Positions 26,127 through 34,572 of a stretch of DNA of 41,977 nucleotides are shown piece after piece; positions within the stretch are counted from its first letter, which is position 1, and each line of letters opens with the position of its first letter. The notes below the pieces were generated by a model, which ran no database searches, had not been told where the DNA came from, and saw only the letters and a list, made by a program, of their open reading frames with translations. This DNA is from Hyphomicrobiales bacterium. Lineage in GTDB: Bacteria > Pseudomonadota > Alphaproteobacteria > JAPOUT01. The position numbers and the translations under genes were made by a program. The stretch covers positions 1-41,977 of the forward strand of contig JAPOUT010000086.1 of assembly GCA_026708545.1 (NCBI GenBank), in the 5' to 3' direction.

Positions 26127-26654
26127 ATGCTCTTTGCCTTTCTCATTGCGACCGCGCTGGGGATTGCGTATTTGCGCCACCTCTTCGCCGTGGTGATGCT
26201 GGCGGGGATGTTTTCGCTGCTCTCGGCGCTGCTGTTGCTTTCCATGGATGCCGCGGACGTCGCTTTCACCGAAGCGGCCGTGGGCGCCGGTATTGCAACC
26301 ATCCTCATGCTCGGCGCAATGGCGCTCACCGAACGGCAGGAAAAACCTCTTAAAAGCTCAATGCTGAAACGACTGCCTGCGCTGGCCGTTGCGGGCTCAT
26401 TCGGTGCACTTCTCATTTATGCAATGTTTGATGCGCCGCCCTTCGGAGATCCCTTTGCTCCCGCGCAGGTCCATGTCGCTCCCTACTATATCGAGCAAAC
26501 CGCCCGCGAAATTGATGTTCCGAATCTCGTAACCGCAATCCTCGCAAGTTATAGAGGTTTCGATACCCTCGGCGAAGTCGTCGTCATTTTTACCGCCGGA
26601 ATCGGAGTTGCACTGCTGCTCGGCGGATTCGTCTTTCGTGAACGGAGTAAATGA
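26127..26654 (+). CDS. DUF4040/MbhE-like subunit, equivalent to the C-terminal part of MrpA
   Basis: A 175-residue membrane protein. The first half (about 1-70) reads as a DUF4040/MbhD-type domain with 'TEAAVGAGIATILMLGAMAL'. The second half ends in 'NLVTAILASYRGFDTLGEVVVIFTAGIGV', the diagnostic C-terminal block of MrpA or of MbhE ('D.RGFDTLGE'). In classical Mrp operons these domains are fused behind a NuoL-like part in one large MrpA. Here they form a stand-alone subunit, as in archaeal Mbh/Mbs complexes and some bacterial Mrp relatives. It sits between mrpG and mrpB, which is also the archaeal order. It overlaps mrpB by 4 bases. Confidence 0.85.
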   Translation: MLFAFLIATALGIAYLRHLFAVVMLAGMFSLLSALLLLSMDAADVAFTEAAVGAGIATILMLGAMALTERQEKPLKSSMLKRLPALAVAGSFGALLIYAMFDAPPFGDPFAPAQVHVAPYYIEQTAREIDVPNLVTAILASYRGFDTLGEVVVIFTAGIGVALLLGGFVFRERSK

Positions 26655-27091
26655 TGCAACACCATCTTGTCCTGCGCGTCATTGCGAAACTGCTTTTCGC
26701 CCCGATTCTTCTGTTTGCGTTTTACGTGCAATTTCACGGAGACTTCGGACCCGGAGGGGGTTTCCAGGCCGGACTCATCTTCGCTTCCGCTTTTGTGTTG
26801 CACGGGCTGCTCTTCGATGTTTCCTCCGCTCGGCAATTTTTGCCCGACAGACTGCTGCAGGTCGGTGCCGCGGTGGGTGTGTTGCTTTACGCCGGCACCG
26901 GTCTCGCCTCCGTTTTGTTAGGCGGGAATTTCCTCGACTACGACCATCTTGCCGAGGCGCCGACTTCGGGACAGCATCTCGGCATCATCCTTGTCGAAGC
27001 CGGCGTCGGTATCACGGTTGCCTGCGTGGTGGTCATGGTCTTCCGCGCCTTCGCCGACCATCTTCCGTGTCTCCGCGAACAAGATTGGTAA
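26651..27091 (+). CDS. mrpB: Mrp-type antiporter subunit B
   Basis: A 146-residue protein with four helices. 'FYVQFHGDFGPGGGFQAGLIFA' (in two halves) is the defining MrpB/MnhB block, where H-G-D/x-x-PGGGFQAG is nearly invariant, and 'GVGITVACVVVMVF' ends the domain. It is started by ATG ATG at 26651, with the first ATG overlapping the previous stop. It corresponds to MbhF in archaeal complexes. Function is structural and ion-conducting within the antiporter. Confidence 0.93.
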   Translation: MMQHHLVLRVIAKLLFAPILLFAFYVQFHGDFGPGGGFQAGLIFASAFVLHGLLFDVSSARQFLPDRLLQVGAAVGVLLYAGTGLASVLLGGNFLDYDHLAEAPTSGQHLGIILVEAGVGITVACVVVMVFRAFADHLPCLREQDW

Positions 27092-27098
27092 TGCCGCC

Positions 27099-27530
27099 AT
27101 GAACGTCACCGAACTCGTCATGGGCGGTGATGCCGCGCTCTTCATGTCCGGCATGAACGCGCATTTACTCGACTTTCTTGCCAGCGGATACAACTATTGG
27201 ATGGCGGTCGTGTTGATGATGATCGGGTTCTACATCACGCTTACGCGCTCGAACCTCGTGAAAAAAATCATCGGACTCAATCTGTTCCAGACAGCGATGT
27301 TCCTGCTCTACATCTCCATTGGCAACGTTGCCAACGGCACCGTTCCCATCCTTACCGACAAGCCGGGGGCACTTTATTCAAATCCGCTGCCGCACGTGCT
27401 GATTCTCACCGCGATTGTTGTCGGCATTGCAACAACGGCTTTGGGACTGGCTCTCGCCGTTCGCATCCACGAAGCTTACGGCACCATCGAAGAAGACGAA
27501 ATCCTCGACGCCGAAGCCGGCGATTCCTAG
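27099..27530 (+). CDS. mrpC: Mrp-type antiporter subunit C (NuoK-like)
   Basis: MrpC is homologous to NuoK of complex I. 'YNYWMAVVLMMIGFYITLTRSNLVKKIIGLNLFQTAMFL' holds the first two helices and the family's 'KKIIGLNLFQ'. 'DPLPHVLILTAIVVGIA' is represented as 'SNPLPHVLILTAIVVGIATTAL'. The ATG at 27099 gives 143 residues, slightly longer than many MrpC, with about 25 extra N-terminal residues. An internal ATG near 27144 is an alternative start. mrpD begins 12 bases after the stop. Confidence 0.92.
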   Translation: MNVTELVMGGDAALFMSGMNAHLLDFLASGYNYWMAVVLMMIGFYITLTRSNLVKKIIGLNLFQTAMFLLYISIGNVANGTVPILTDKPGALYSNPLPHVLILTAIVVGIATTALGLALAVRIHEAYGTIEEDEILDAEAGDS

Positions 27531-27542
27531 CAACGCCCGCCC

Positions 27543-29039
27543 ATGTTTGTCGCAATCCTTCCTGCCGCACTGCTCACGCAGCTCCCCATTCTGCAAGTTG
27601 CCATACCGCTGCTTGCCGCCCCCGTGTGTGTGTTGTTCCGGCGCGGCAGGTGGGCGCACGATTTTTCTTTGTTGGTCACCGCAATCGCCTCGATAATATC
27701 TGTCGCGCTGCTGCAATTTGTTTTCAACGGGGGGGTTATCTCCTATGCGCTCGGCGGTTTCGCGCCGCCCTGGGGAATCGAATATCGAATCGATTCGGCC
27801 AACGCCGTCATCCTCCTGCTCGTCAGCGTGAGCGGCTTCCTGGCGTTGCTCCAGTCCCGCGCAAGCATTGAGACGGAAATACCGGAACAAAAACATCCGC
27901 TCTTCTACACCGCCTTCCTGCTTTGTCTCACCGGGCTTCTCGGAGTTGCCGCAACCGGCGACGCATTCAATGCCTTCGTGTTCCTGGAGATCTCGTCGCT
28001 GGCAACTTACGCGCTCGTTGCAATGGGAAAATCACCCCGCGCCCTCACCGCGGCCTTCCGCTACCTCATCCTCGGAACCATTGGCGCGAGCACTTTTGTC
28101 ATAGGAGTCGGACTCCTGTACATGGCAACCGGAACGCTCAACATGTCCGACCTTGCCACGCGCATCCCGGCATCGCCGCACCACGCTGTCATACAAGCGG
28201 CCTTTGCGCTCATCATCGTAGGACTTGGACTGAAAGCCGCCATCTTCCCGCTGCACCTCTGGCTTCCAAATGTCTACACTTTCGCGCCGGCGGTTGTGAC
28301 AACGTTTCTTGCGGCCACCGCAACAAAAGTCGCGCTCTATTTGCTGGCTCGGTTTGTCTTCGTTATCTTCGAGGATGCAAGCTTCGCCGGCACACTGCTC
28401 ATGCCGCTCGCACTGCTGGCAATGTTTCTCGCATCGCTTGCCGCATTGCAACAAGGCAACGTAAAGCGAATTCTCGCGTACTCTTCCATCGCGCAGATAG
28501 GCTACATGCTCTTTGCCCTTGCGCTCGCATCCACACAAGCCGTTGCCGCCGCCTGGCTCCTGATACTGACGCACGCACTCGCAAAAGGAGGGTTGTTCAT
28601 GGCGGTTGCGGGCATTGCCCTTCAAACGGGAAGCAGCAACTTGGACGACTGGAAGGGCATTGCAAAACAAATGCCGTGGAGTGCCGCGGTGATGGTCGTG
28701 TGTTTTTTGTCACTTGTCGGCGTGCCCCTCACCGCGGGGTTCGTTGCAAAATGGTCGTTGCTGAGTGCGATTTTCTCCACATCAGAATCGATCATACTCG
28801 CGGCCGTTGTTGCGGGTGTGTCACTGCTTACGCTTCTTTATGCCGGAAAAGTCCTCGAGACCGTTTATCTCGGAACGCCCGATGAACAAAATGCAACGGC
28901 CAATCTGCGTGAGGCGCCTCTTGCAATGCTTCTAGTTGCATTGCTCGTCGCCGCGATGAATATCTATTTCGGATTTAACGGAACCATGTTGTCCGACCTG
29001 TCGAAACGCGCCGCTCTCGCTCTGCTGTCGGGTTTTTAG
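27543..29039 (+). CDS. mrpD: Mrp-type antiporter subunit D (NuoN/M-like proton channel)
   Basis: This 498-residue protein has about 14 membrane helices and belongs to the proton-conducting antiporter family shared with complex I. Key residues are present: the TM5 glutamate is Glu149 in 'FVFLEISSLATYAL', and the TM7 lysine is Lys231 in 'GLGLKAAIFPLHLWLP'. 'GNVKRILAYSSIAQIGYML' is the conserved block of the second half. It corresponds to MrpD or archaeal MbhH. It is followed after 1 base by a second, different antiporter-like subunit. Confidence 0.92.
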   Translation: MFVAILPAALLTQLPILQVAIPLLAAPVCVLFRRGRWAHDFSLLVTAIASIISVALLQFVFNGGVISYALGGFAPPWGIEYRIDSANAVILLLVSVSGFLALLQSRASIETEIPEQKHPLFYTAFLLCLTGLLGVAATGDAFNAFVFLEISSLATYALVAMGKSPRALTAAFRYLILGTIGASTFVIGVGLLYMATGTLNMSDLATRIPASPHHAVIQAAFALIIVGLGLKAAIFPLHLWLPNVYTFAPAVVTTFLAATATKVALYLLARFVFVIFEDASFAGTLLMPLALLAMFLASLAALQQGNVKRILAYSSIAQIGYMLFALALASTQAVAAAWLLILTHALAKGGLFMAVAGIALQTGSSNLDDWKGIAKQMPWSAAVMVVCFLSLVGVPLTAGFVAKWSLLSAIFSTSESIILAAVVAGVSLLTLLYAGKVLETVYLGTPDEQNATANLREAPLAMLLVALLVAAMNIYFGFNGTMLSDLSKRAALALLSGF

Positions 29040-29040
29040 C

Positions 29041-30525
29041 ATGAACGATACAAGTGCACTCTACCTCGCCATTTTGTTGCCGTTGCTCGGTGCGGTGTTA
29101 ATCGCGGCATTGCGCAATCATCCCAATCTGCGCGAGGCCGCGACGCTCGTCACGAGCGTCGTGTTGTTCGCCAATGTTTGCTGGTTGGTCGCAAGCGTTG
29201 CCAATGGTGCAACGCCCCGGGCCGAAAACATTCTACCCATGCCCGTGTCCGGGCTTTTTCTTTCCCTTGAGCTTGAACCGCTCGGTGCAATGTTCGCGGC
29301 CATTGCCTCGGGGCTTTGGATTATCAATTCGCTTTATTCCATTGGTTATATGCGTGCCAACAAGGAAAAACACCAAACACGCTTCTACATCTGCTTCGCC
29401 ATCGCCATTGCCGCCGCAATGGGCATCGCGCTTTCCGGCGATTTGATTACGCTGTTTGTTTTTTACGAAGTTCTCACGTTGGCGACTTATCCGCTTGTCG
29501 CGCACAAACAAACCGCGGAAGCAAAAGCGGGCGCCCGCACCTATTTGTTGATATTGCTTTCAACCAGCGTGTTTTTGCTACTTTTCGCGATCGCATGGAC
29601 CTATGACATCGCCGGAACCGTTGCTTTCGCACAAGGCGGCATACTCAGCGGCCGCATCGAAAGCTGGCTTGCACCCGTGCTGCTTGCCTGTTTCGCCTTC
29701 GGCATCGGTAAAGCCGCATTGCTGCCCGTCCATCTCTGGCTACCCGCCGCGATGGTCGCGCCTACGCCTGTAAGCGCACTGCTCCATGCCGTCGCCGTTG
29801 TCAAAGCCGGAGTTTTCACCATGCTCAAGGTCGGTGTTTATATCTTCGGCATCGATTTTCTTGAACAAACGGGAGCGTCCCAATGGCTTGCATGGCTTGC
29901 CGGGGCATCCATCCTCTACGCGTCGGTGCGTGCGCTCGCGCAAGACAACCTCAAGGCGCGACTGGCTTATTCGACCGTCTCGCAACTCTCTTATGTGACT
30001 CTCGCAATGGCGCTTGCAACGCCGCTGGGCGCCCTCGCCGGCGCTTTGCAGATTGCCATGCATGCGTTTGGAAAAATCACGCTCTTCATGTGTGCCGGCG
30101 CCATCTATGTCGCAAGCCATCGAACACAAGTTAGCGGCCTCAACGGTCTTGCACGCGCCATGCCCGTAACCTTTACGGCATTTGCCGTGGGTGCGCTCTC
30201 CATCATCGGCGCTCCCCTGCTCGGAGGATTTTGGGTCAAGTGGGAAATCATTTTTGCCGCAAACGCGCTCGAGCAACTTGTTTTCATTATCGTGATGATC
30301 GCAAGTTCTATGCTCTCGCTTGCATACTTCGCTCCCGTCATCGGGCGCGGATTCTTCCTGCCGCCGGCACAAGCAAGCGGCGACGCGGATGCAAGCGCAC
30401 CGAAGGAAGCGCCTCTGCTGTGCGTGCTGCCGCCAAGCATCAGCGCTATCATTTGCATCATTCTGTTTTTTCAAGTAGATGCGCTGTGGCGGTTTCTTGA
30501 ACTTATCTTTGAATCAACACCATGA
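29041..30525 (+). CDS. Second NuoL/M-like antiporter subunit of the Mrp-like complex
   Basis: This 494-residue polytopic protein is from the same superfamily as mrpD but only distantly similar to it. It keeps Glu143 in 'LFVFYEVLTLATYPL' and Lys224 in 'GIGKAALLPVHLWLPAAMVAPTPVSALLH', with Lys255 in the following 'AVVKAG'. 'APTPVSALLHA' is the NuoL/M-type loop and is absent from mrpD. In classical Mrp the NuoL-like subunit is the N-terminal part of MrpA; this gene may supply it. It overlaps the next gene by 4 bases, so the complex has at least two different pumps translated together. Confidence 0.88.
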   Translation: MNDTSALYLAILLPLLGAVLIAALRNHPNLREAATLVTSVVLFANVCWLVASVANGATPRAENILPMPVSGLFLSLELEPLGAMFAAIASGLWIINSLYSIGYMRANKEKHQTRFYICFAIAIAAAMGIALSGDLITLFVFYEVLTLATYPLVAHKQTAEAKAGARTYLLILLSTSVFLLLFAIAWTYDIAGTVAFAQGGILSGRIESWLAPVLLACFAFGIGKAALLPVHLWLPAAMVAPTPVSALLHAVAVVKAGVFTMLKVGVYIFGIDFLEQTGASQWLAWLAGASILYASVRALAQDNLKARLAYSTVSQLSYVTLAMALATPLGALAGALQIAMHAFGKITLFMCAGAIYVASHRTQVSGLNGLARAMPVTFTAFAVGALSIIGAPLLGGFWVKWEIIFAANALEQLVFIIVMIASSMLSLAYFAPVIGRGFFLPPAQASGDADASAPKEAPLLCVLPPSISAIICIILFFQVDALWRFLELIFESTP

Positions 30526-30851
30526 ACGAACAACCGCGTTTTCTTCTCTCCCGCTTGCTGCAACGCATTGACTCCCCTCTCGGGGTCAAACGCATCTGTT
30601 ATATTCTGCTCGTGGCGTGCGGATTGCTTGTGGCAATCGGCCTGTTCATTCCACATCATGACGCATACGGCATGGGCGCGATAGTCGCACGCATCCCCGG
30701 CTTCTACGGGATCTACGGATTCGTTATGAGCGCCCTGCTCGTTATTATTGCAAAAGCGTTGCGACGCATATTAATGCGTTCTGAGGATTATTACGCCCCC
30801 CGCACCATCGATAACGAAGAAACGCAAAAAGAAAGGAATTCCTCAACATGA
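30522..30851 (+). CDS. Small membrane protein of the Mrp-like operon, unknown function
   Basis: A 109-residue protein with two predicted helices (about 25-43, 'ICYILLVACGLLVAIGLF', and 60-78, 'FYGIYGFVMSALLVIIAKAL'), separated by 'HHDAYGMGAIVARIPG'. The C-terminus is charged and cytosolic. I recognise no named Mrp or Mbh subunit. Four-base overlaps on both sides (ATGA) tie it firmly to the two flanking antiporter-like subunits. It is probably an accessory subunit that joins the third pump to the complex (inference from position only). Confidence 0.8.
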   Translation: MNEQPRFLLSRLLQRIDSPLGVKRICYILLVACGLLVAIGLFIPHHDAYGMGAIVARIPGFYGIYGFVMSALLVIIAKALRRILMRSEDYYAPRTIDNEETQKERNSST

Positions 30852-32524
30852 GCATTCCACCGTTTCTTTTCTATCTCGCCGGCGCGCTTGTGCTGCCGCT
30901 CGTTCCCAAAGGCGCAATGCGTTCGCTGTTTCTGTCGCTTGTTCCCGTTCTCGCTCTGACACAATTCGTCGTTCTTCCCTTCGGCGAATACGCCAGCGCG
31001 GAACTCTTCGGATACACGCTCATACTCCTGCGGCTTGATGCGCTCGCATACGCCTTTTCTCTTATCTTTTCCATTGCGGCTTTCCTCGCGGCGCTTTTTG
31101 CATGGCATATAAGGGACACCACCCAGCAAATCGCGACGCTTATTTACAGCGGTGTTGCAATCGGAGCCGTCCAGGCCGGCGACCTGATAACATTGTTCTG
31201 TTTTTGGGAAGCAACGGCTTTCGCATCCGTTTTTCTCGTCTGGGCGCGAAGAACGGACGGTGCGTATTTCACGGGCATGCGGTACCTCATCTTCCAAATG
31301 CTCTCGGGACTCTTGCTGCTCGCCGGAATCATTCTGCATATCAACGCAACCGGTTCGAATTTGTTCGTGCAATTTCCCGACATAAATTTTGCGGCCGTTC
31401 TGATATTGCTCGCCTTCGGAATCAAATGCGCCTTCCCGCTGCTGCACGATTGGCTCCAGGACGCTTATCCTGCAAGCACGCCGACGGGCACCGTCGTACT
31501 CTCGGTATTCACAACCAAACTCGCCGTCTATGCGCTCGCAAGAGGATTTCCCGGGCTCGAAGCTCTCGTCTACATCGGCGCGTTGATGGCGCTGTTTCCC
31601 ATATTCTATGCGGTTATCGAAAACGATCTGCGACGCGTGCTTGCGTTTTCGCTTAACAATCAACTCGGATTTATGGTTGTGGGCGTCGGCATCGGAACGC
31701 CTCTTGCGCTCAACGGAACCGTTACCCACGCTTTTTGCCACGTACTCTACAAGGCGTTGCTGTTTATGAGCATGGGGGCCGTGCTTCTACGTGCGGGAAC
31801 AACGAAAGGATCCGAACTCGGCGGATTGTATAAATCCATGCCTTACACCACGGTCTTTTGCGTTATCGGAGCCGCGTCCATCTCGGCGTTTCCGCTGTTT
31901 TCGGGGTTCATATCGAAGAGTTTGATACTTTCGGCTGCCGACAAGCAGGGTTACACACTTGTTTGGTTCGCGCTGCTGTTTGCATCGGCGGGGGTCTTCC
32001 ATTACTGCGGAATTAAAATTCCCTATTTCGCGTTTTTCGCCCGCGATTCCGGAATCCGCTGCCGCGAAGCTCCGTGGAACATGCTGCTCGCTATGGGGCT
32101 AACGGCGTTGCTGTGCGTGGGAATCGGAGTCTTTCCGCAACCGCTCTACAACATCCTTCCCTACGGCGTTTCCTACGTTCCCTACACCGCAGATCATGTC
32201 GTTTTCCAACTGCAATTACTGTTGTTCTCGGCATTGGCGTTTATGGTATTGATGAGCAAGGGGATTTATCCTGCCGGACTGCGCAGCGTTAACCTCAGCA
32301 GCGACATCGTCTATAGAAAATGGTTGCCGAGGGTTTTGTTATGGACATGGGGAAGCATCGAGCAATTCGTTGTTTCAATCACGGCACCGTTGCGCCGGGA
32401 AAGCCGGCAAATCTTCCGCAACATCGGCGTCGTAATTGGCAACGAGCACGGTAGCGGCGTTATGCTCCTATGGGTCGGCGTGTTACTCGTTTTTTTGCTC
32501 GCATTAACTTATCTAGCGAGATAG
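30848..32524 (+). CDS. Third antiporter-like (NuoL/M/N family) subunit
   Basis: This 558-residue polytopic protein is the third member of the proton-conducting family in this operon. Glu121 in 'LFCFWEATAFASVFLVWARR' and Lys193 in 'AFGIKCAFPLLHDWLQDAYP' are the expected charged pair, and Lys224 lies in 'FTTKLAVYALARG'. A C-terminal extension beyond about residue 470 starts 'SVNLSSDIVYRKWLPRV', a motif of the longer D-type subunits ('NLD.DW.YR'), runs along an amphipathic stretch and ends in a last helix. Such an extension recalls the lateral helix of NuoL/MrpA. It is coupled to the small membrane protein by an ATGA overlap. No hydrogenase or other redox module follows. Confidence 0.88.
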   Translation: MSIPPFLFYLAGALVLPLVPKGAMRSLFLSLVPVLALTQFVVLPFGEYASAELFGYTLILLRLDALAYAFSLIFSIAAFLAALFAWHIRDTTQQIATLIYSGVAIGAVQAGDLITLFCFWEATAFASVFLVWARRTDGAYFTGMRYLIFQMLSGLLLLAGIILHINATGSNLFVQFPDINFAAVLILLAFGIKCAFPLLHDWLQDAYPASTPTGTVVLSVFTTKLAVYALARGFPGLEALVYIGALMALFPIFYAVIENDLRRVLAFSLNNQLGFMVVGVGIGTPLALNGTVTHAFCHVLYKALLFMSMGAVLLRAGTTKGSELGGLYKSMPYTTVFCVIGAASISAFPLFSGFISKSLILSAADKQGYTLVWFALLFASAGVFHYCGIKIPYFAFFARDSGIRCREAPWNMLLAMGLTALLCVGIGVFPQPLYNILPYGVSYVPYTADHVVFQLQLLLFSALAFMVLMSKGIYPAGLRSVNLSSDIVYRKWLPRVLLWTWGSIEQFVVSITAPLRRESRQIFRNIGVVIGNEHGSGVMLLWVGVLLVFLLALTYLAR

Positions 32525-32540
32525 GGATATACTTCGCCTC

Positions 32541-33608
32541 ATGGAAGCAAACTGGAAACAACTTCTTGCGCTTATTTGGTTCGCCGCGCTTATCCTCGGC
32601 GGAACGCTTCTCATCTTCGGCAGGGATGTGCTTCTTCCATTTTTCGTTGCCGTGTTGCTTTGGTATTTCATTGATGCAACCGCAACTGCCATCGGGAATT
32701 TGCATCTCGCCGAACGCACCCTTCCGCGATGGCTCTGCCGCACGCTTTCGCTCGTCGGCATTGCCTCGGCGCTCTATGCCGTCGGTGCGCTGGCAGGAGC
32801 GAGCATCGCGGACGTCTACGATGCCGCGCCGCTCTACAAAAACAACATCGAGAAATTCTCCACGCGCTTGAGCGAGAGCCTCGGCATCGAAAACAAACTC
32901 GATATAACCTCCCTCCTTCGCGACATTGACTTTGTACCTTATCTCCAAGATCTCGCACTCGGGCTTGCAAATATCGCCGGCGTTGCGATGCTGGTTGCGC
33001 TCTATGTCATCTTCCTTCTTATCGAGCAGTATAGTTTCTCCGCGAAAATCAAAGCCATCTTTCCAAACCAGCCCGCACGGAAAAAAGTCGAAATGCTGCT
33101 CTCGCAAATGCAAAACCGTCTCGGAACCTATATTTGGATTAAAACGCTCATGAGTCTGCTCACCGCCGTTGCTAGTTATGTCGTGTTGTTGCTCGTGGGT
33201 GTCGACTACGCAGAATTCTGGGCGTTGTTGATTTTCCTGCTCAACTACATCCCGACCATCGGCTCGTTGCTCGCAACCACATTTCCCACGCTGCTTGCAC
33301 TCGTGCAGTTCGATAGTTTCACGCCCGGCGCTTTCGTGTTGGCGGGATGCGGCGTGATACAATTTTTTGTCGGCAACATCCTTGAGCCGCGCATTGCCGG
33401 AGACCGACTCAATATCTCTCCGCTGGTGGTGTTACTCTCGCTCGCCGTGTGGGGAAGCATTTGGGGAATAGCGGGAATGTTTCTCGCGGTGCCGATAACG
33501 GTGATGCTGGTGATTGTGCTGGCGCACTTCCCCGCGACGCGGCCGATTGCGATATTGTTATCGAGCGAGGGACAGGTCGATATTCCCGAACCCAAGCAAG
33601 AATCCTGA
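32541..33608 (+). CDS. AI-2E/PerM-family permease
   Basis: A 355-residue membrane protein of the AI-2E (UPF0118, PerM) family. Two or three helices open the protein. A soluble helical segment follows (about 95-145), and the conserved C-terminal half shows 'NRLGTYIWIKTLMSLLTAVASYVVLLL' (in two parts), 'FLLNYIPTIGSLLATTFP' and 'NILEPRIAGDRLNISPLVVLLSL', ending 'GIAGMFLAVPITVML'. Family members have been linked to autoinducer-2 export and, in halophiles and alkaliphiles, to Na+(Li+)/H+ exchange. The 16-base gap after the antiporter operon suggests cotranscription, which makes an ion-exchange role plausible, but this is not proven. It converges with the GDPD gene. Confidence 0.88.
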   Translation: MEANWKQLLALIWFAALILGGTLLIFGRDVLLPFFVAVLLWYFIDATATAIGNLHLAERTLPRWLCRTLSLVGIASALYAVGALAGASIADVYDAAPLYKNNIEKFSTRLSESLGIENKLDITSLLRDIDFVPYLQDLALGLANIAGVAMLVALYVIFLLIEQYSFSAKIKAIFPNQPARKKVEMLLSQMQNRLGTYIWIKTLMSLLTAVASYVVLLLVGVDYAEFWALLIFLLNYIPTIGSLLATTFPTLLALVQFDSFTPGAFVLAGCGVIQFFVGNILEPRIAGDRLNISPLVVLLSLAVWGSIWGIAGMFLAVPITVMLVIVLAHFPATRPIAILLSSEGQVDIPEPKQES

Positions 33609-33630
33609 TGCCAAACGGAATCGGCTAAAA

Positions 33631-34572
33631 TTAACCGGTCCAGCGGTATCCGCGGTCGGACAATCTACGCTGGACCTTGCCGGGGTAGTCCGTCACGATT
33701 GCATCCACATGCAAATCGATCATCGCGTCGATGTCATCAAATTCATTCACCGTCCACACGGCAACGCAAAGACCGATATCGCGGGCACGGGCTATATCTT
33801 CGTTCGTGATATCCTTGTAATAAGGGCACCAGAGCGATCCTCCGGCCTCTTTCACCCGATCCGGAATACAACCGGCCGTATCATCGAGATCGGGGGTCAC
33901 CAATGTGGAAGAATCTTCACCAACCTCGTCGGCATTGCTTTTCATCCGCGTCAGGAATGATATCGGTATGTCGGGCGCCTGCCGTTTGCACTTGGCCAAC
34001 AGCCCCCAGTCAAAACTATGCAGGAGTGTGCGCGTCGAAAGGCCTGCCTTGCGCACAAGGTCTATCACAACGGCGACAATCCTTTCGCGCGCGGCGTCAT
34101 CAGAGACAAGGTCCGGGTCGGACTTGAGTTCAAGCATCAAGTTGACGCTTTGGTATTTCGGCTGTGATATTAGTTGGAACAGATCAGAGAGTTTCGGAAT
34201 GCGGACACCGTCCATCTGAATCTGATACGGAAACCTTTGTCCGTAAGCCGTGTCACCGTTCAACTTGCCGATGTCGAACTGTTCGATCTCTTCCATTCGC
34301 AACGATGCGACCTTCGGTTCTTTTCCGTCTAGGAAACGCTGGTCCGGTCCCCGGACTCTGCAGCCGTGCAATCTGTGGTTATGGGTGATAATGGGCACTT
34401 CATCCTTGGTCAGCACGACATCGAACTCAATCAGATCAATGCCTATCGACAGGACAAATTCAAAGCCTTCGATGCTGTTTTCCGGCAACACGCCTCTTGC
34501 ACCCCGATGGCCGACAATGCGGATGGTGCTGGCGTCTCCCGAAAACGCGGCGACTTGCGGGTGTGTCATCAA
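33631..34572 (-). CDS. ugpQ: Glycerophosphodiester phosphodiesterase
   Basis: This enzyme hydrolyses glycerophosphodiesters (from phospholipid deacylation) to glycerol-3-phosphate and an alcohol. The 313-residue protein has the GDPD active-site set: His22-Arg23 in 'VGHRGARG', Glu31-Asn32 in 'LPENSIEGF', Glu49 and Asp51 in 'IEFDV', and His64 in 'ITHNHRLHG'. No signal peptide is seen, so it should act in the cytoplasm on diesters brought in by the adjacent Ugp importer, as E. coli UgpQ does. Its ATG overlaps the end of ugpC by 4 bases. It is the last gene of the operon and faces the AI-2E permease gene. Confidence 0.92.
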   Translation of the reverse strand: MMTHPQVAAFSGDASTIRIVGHRGARGVLPENSIEGFEFVLSIGIDLIEFDVVLTKDEVPIITHNHRLHGCRVRGPDQRFLDGKEPKVASLRMEEIEQFDIGKLNGDTAYGQRFPYQIQMDGVRIPKLSDLFQLISQPKYQSVNLMLELKSDPDLVSDDAARERIVAVVIDLVRKAGLSTRTLLHSFDWGLLAKCKRQAPDIPISFLTRMKSNADEVGEDSSTLVTPDLDDTAGCIPDRVKEAGGSLWCPYYKDITNEDIARARDIGLCVAVWTVNEFDDIDAMIDLHVDAIVTDYPGKVQRRLSDRGYRWTG

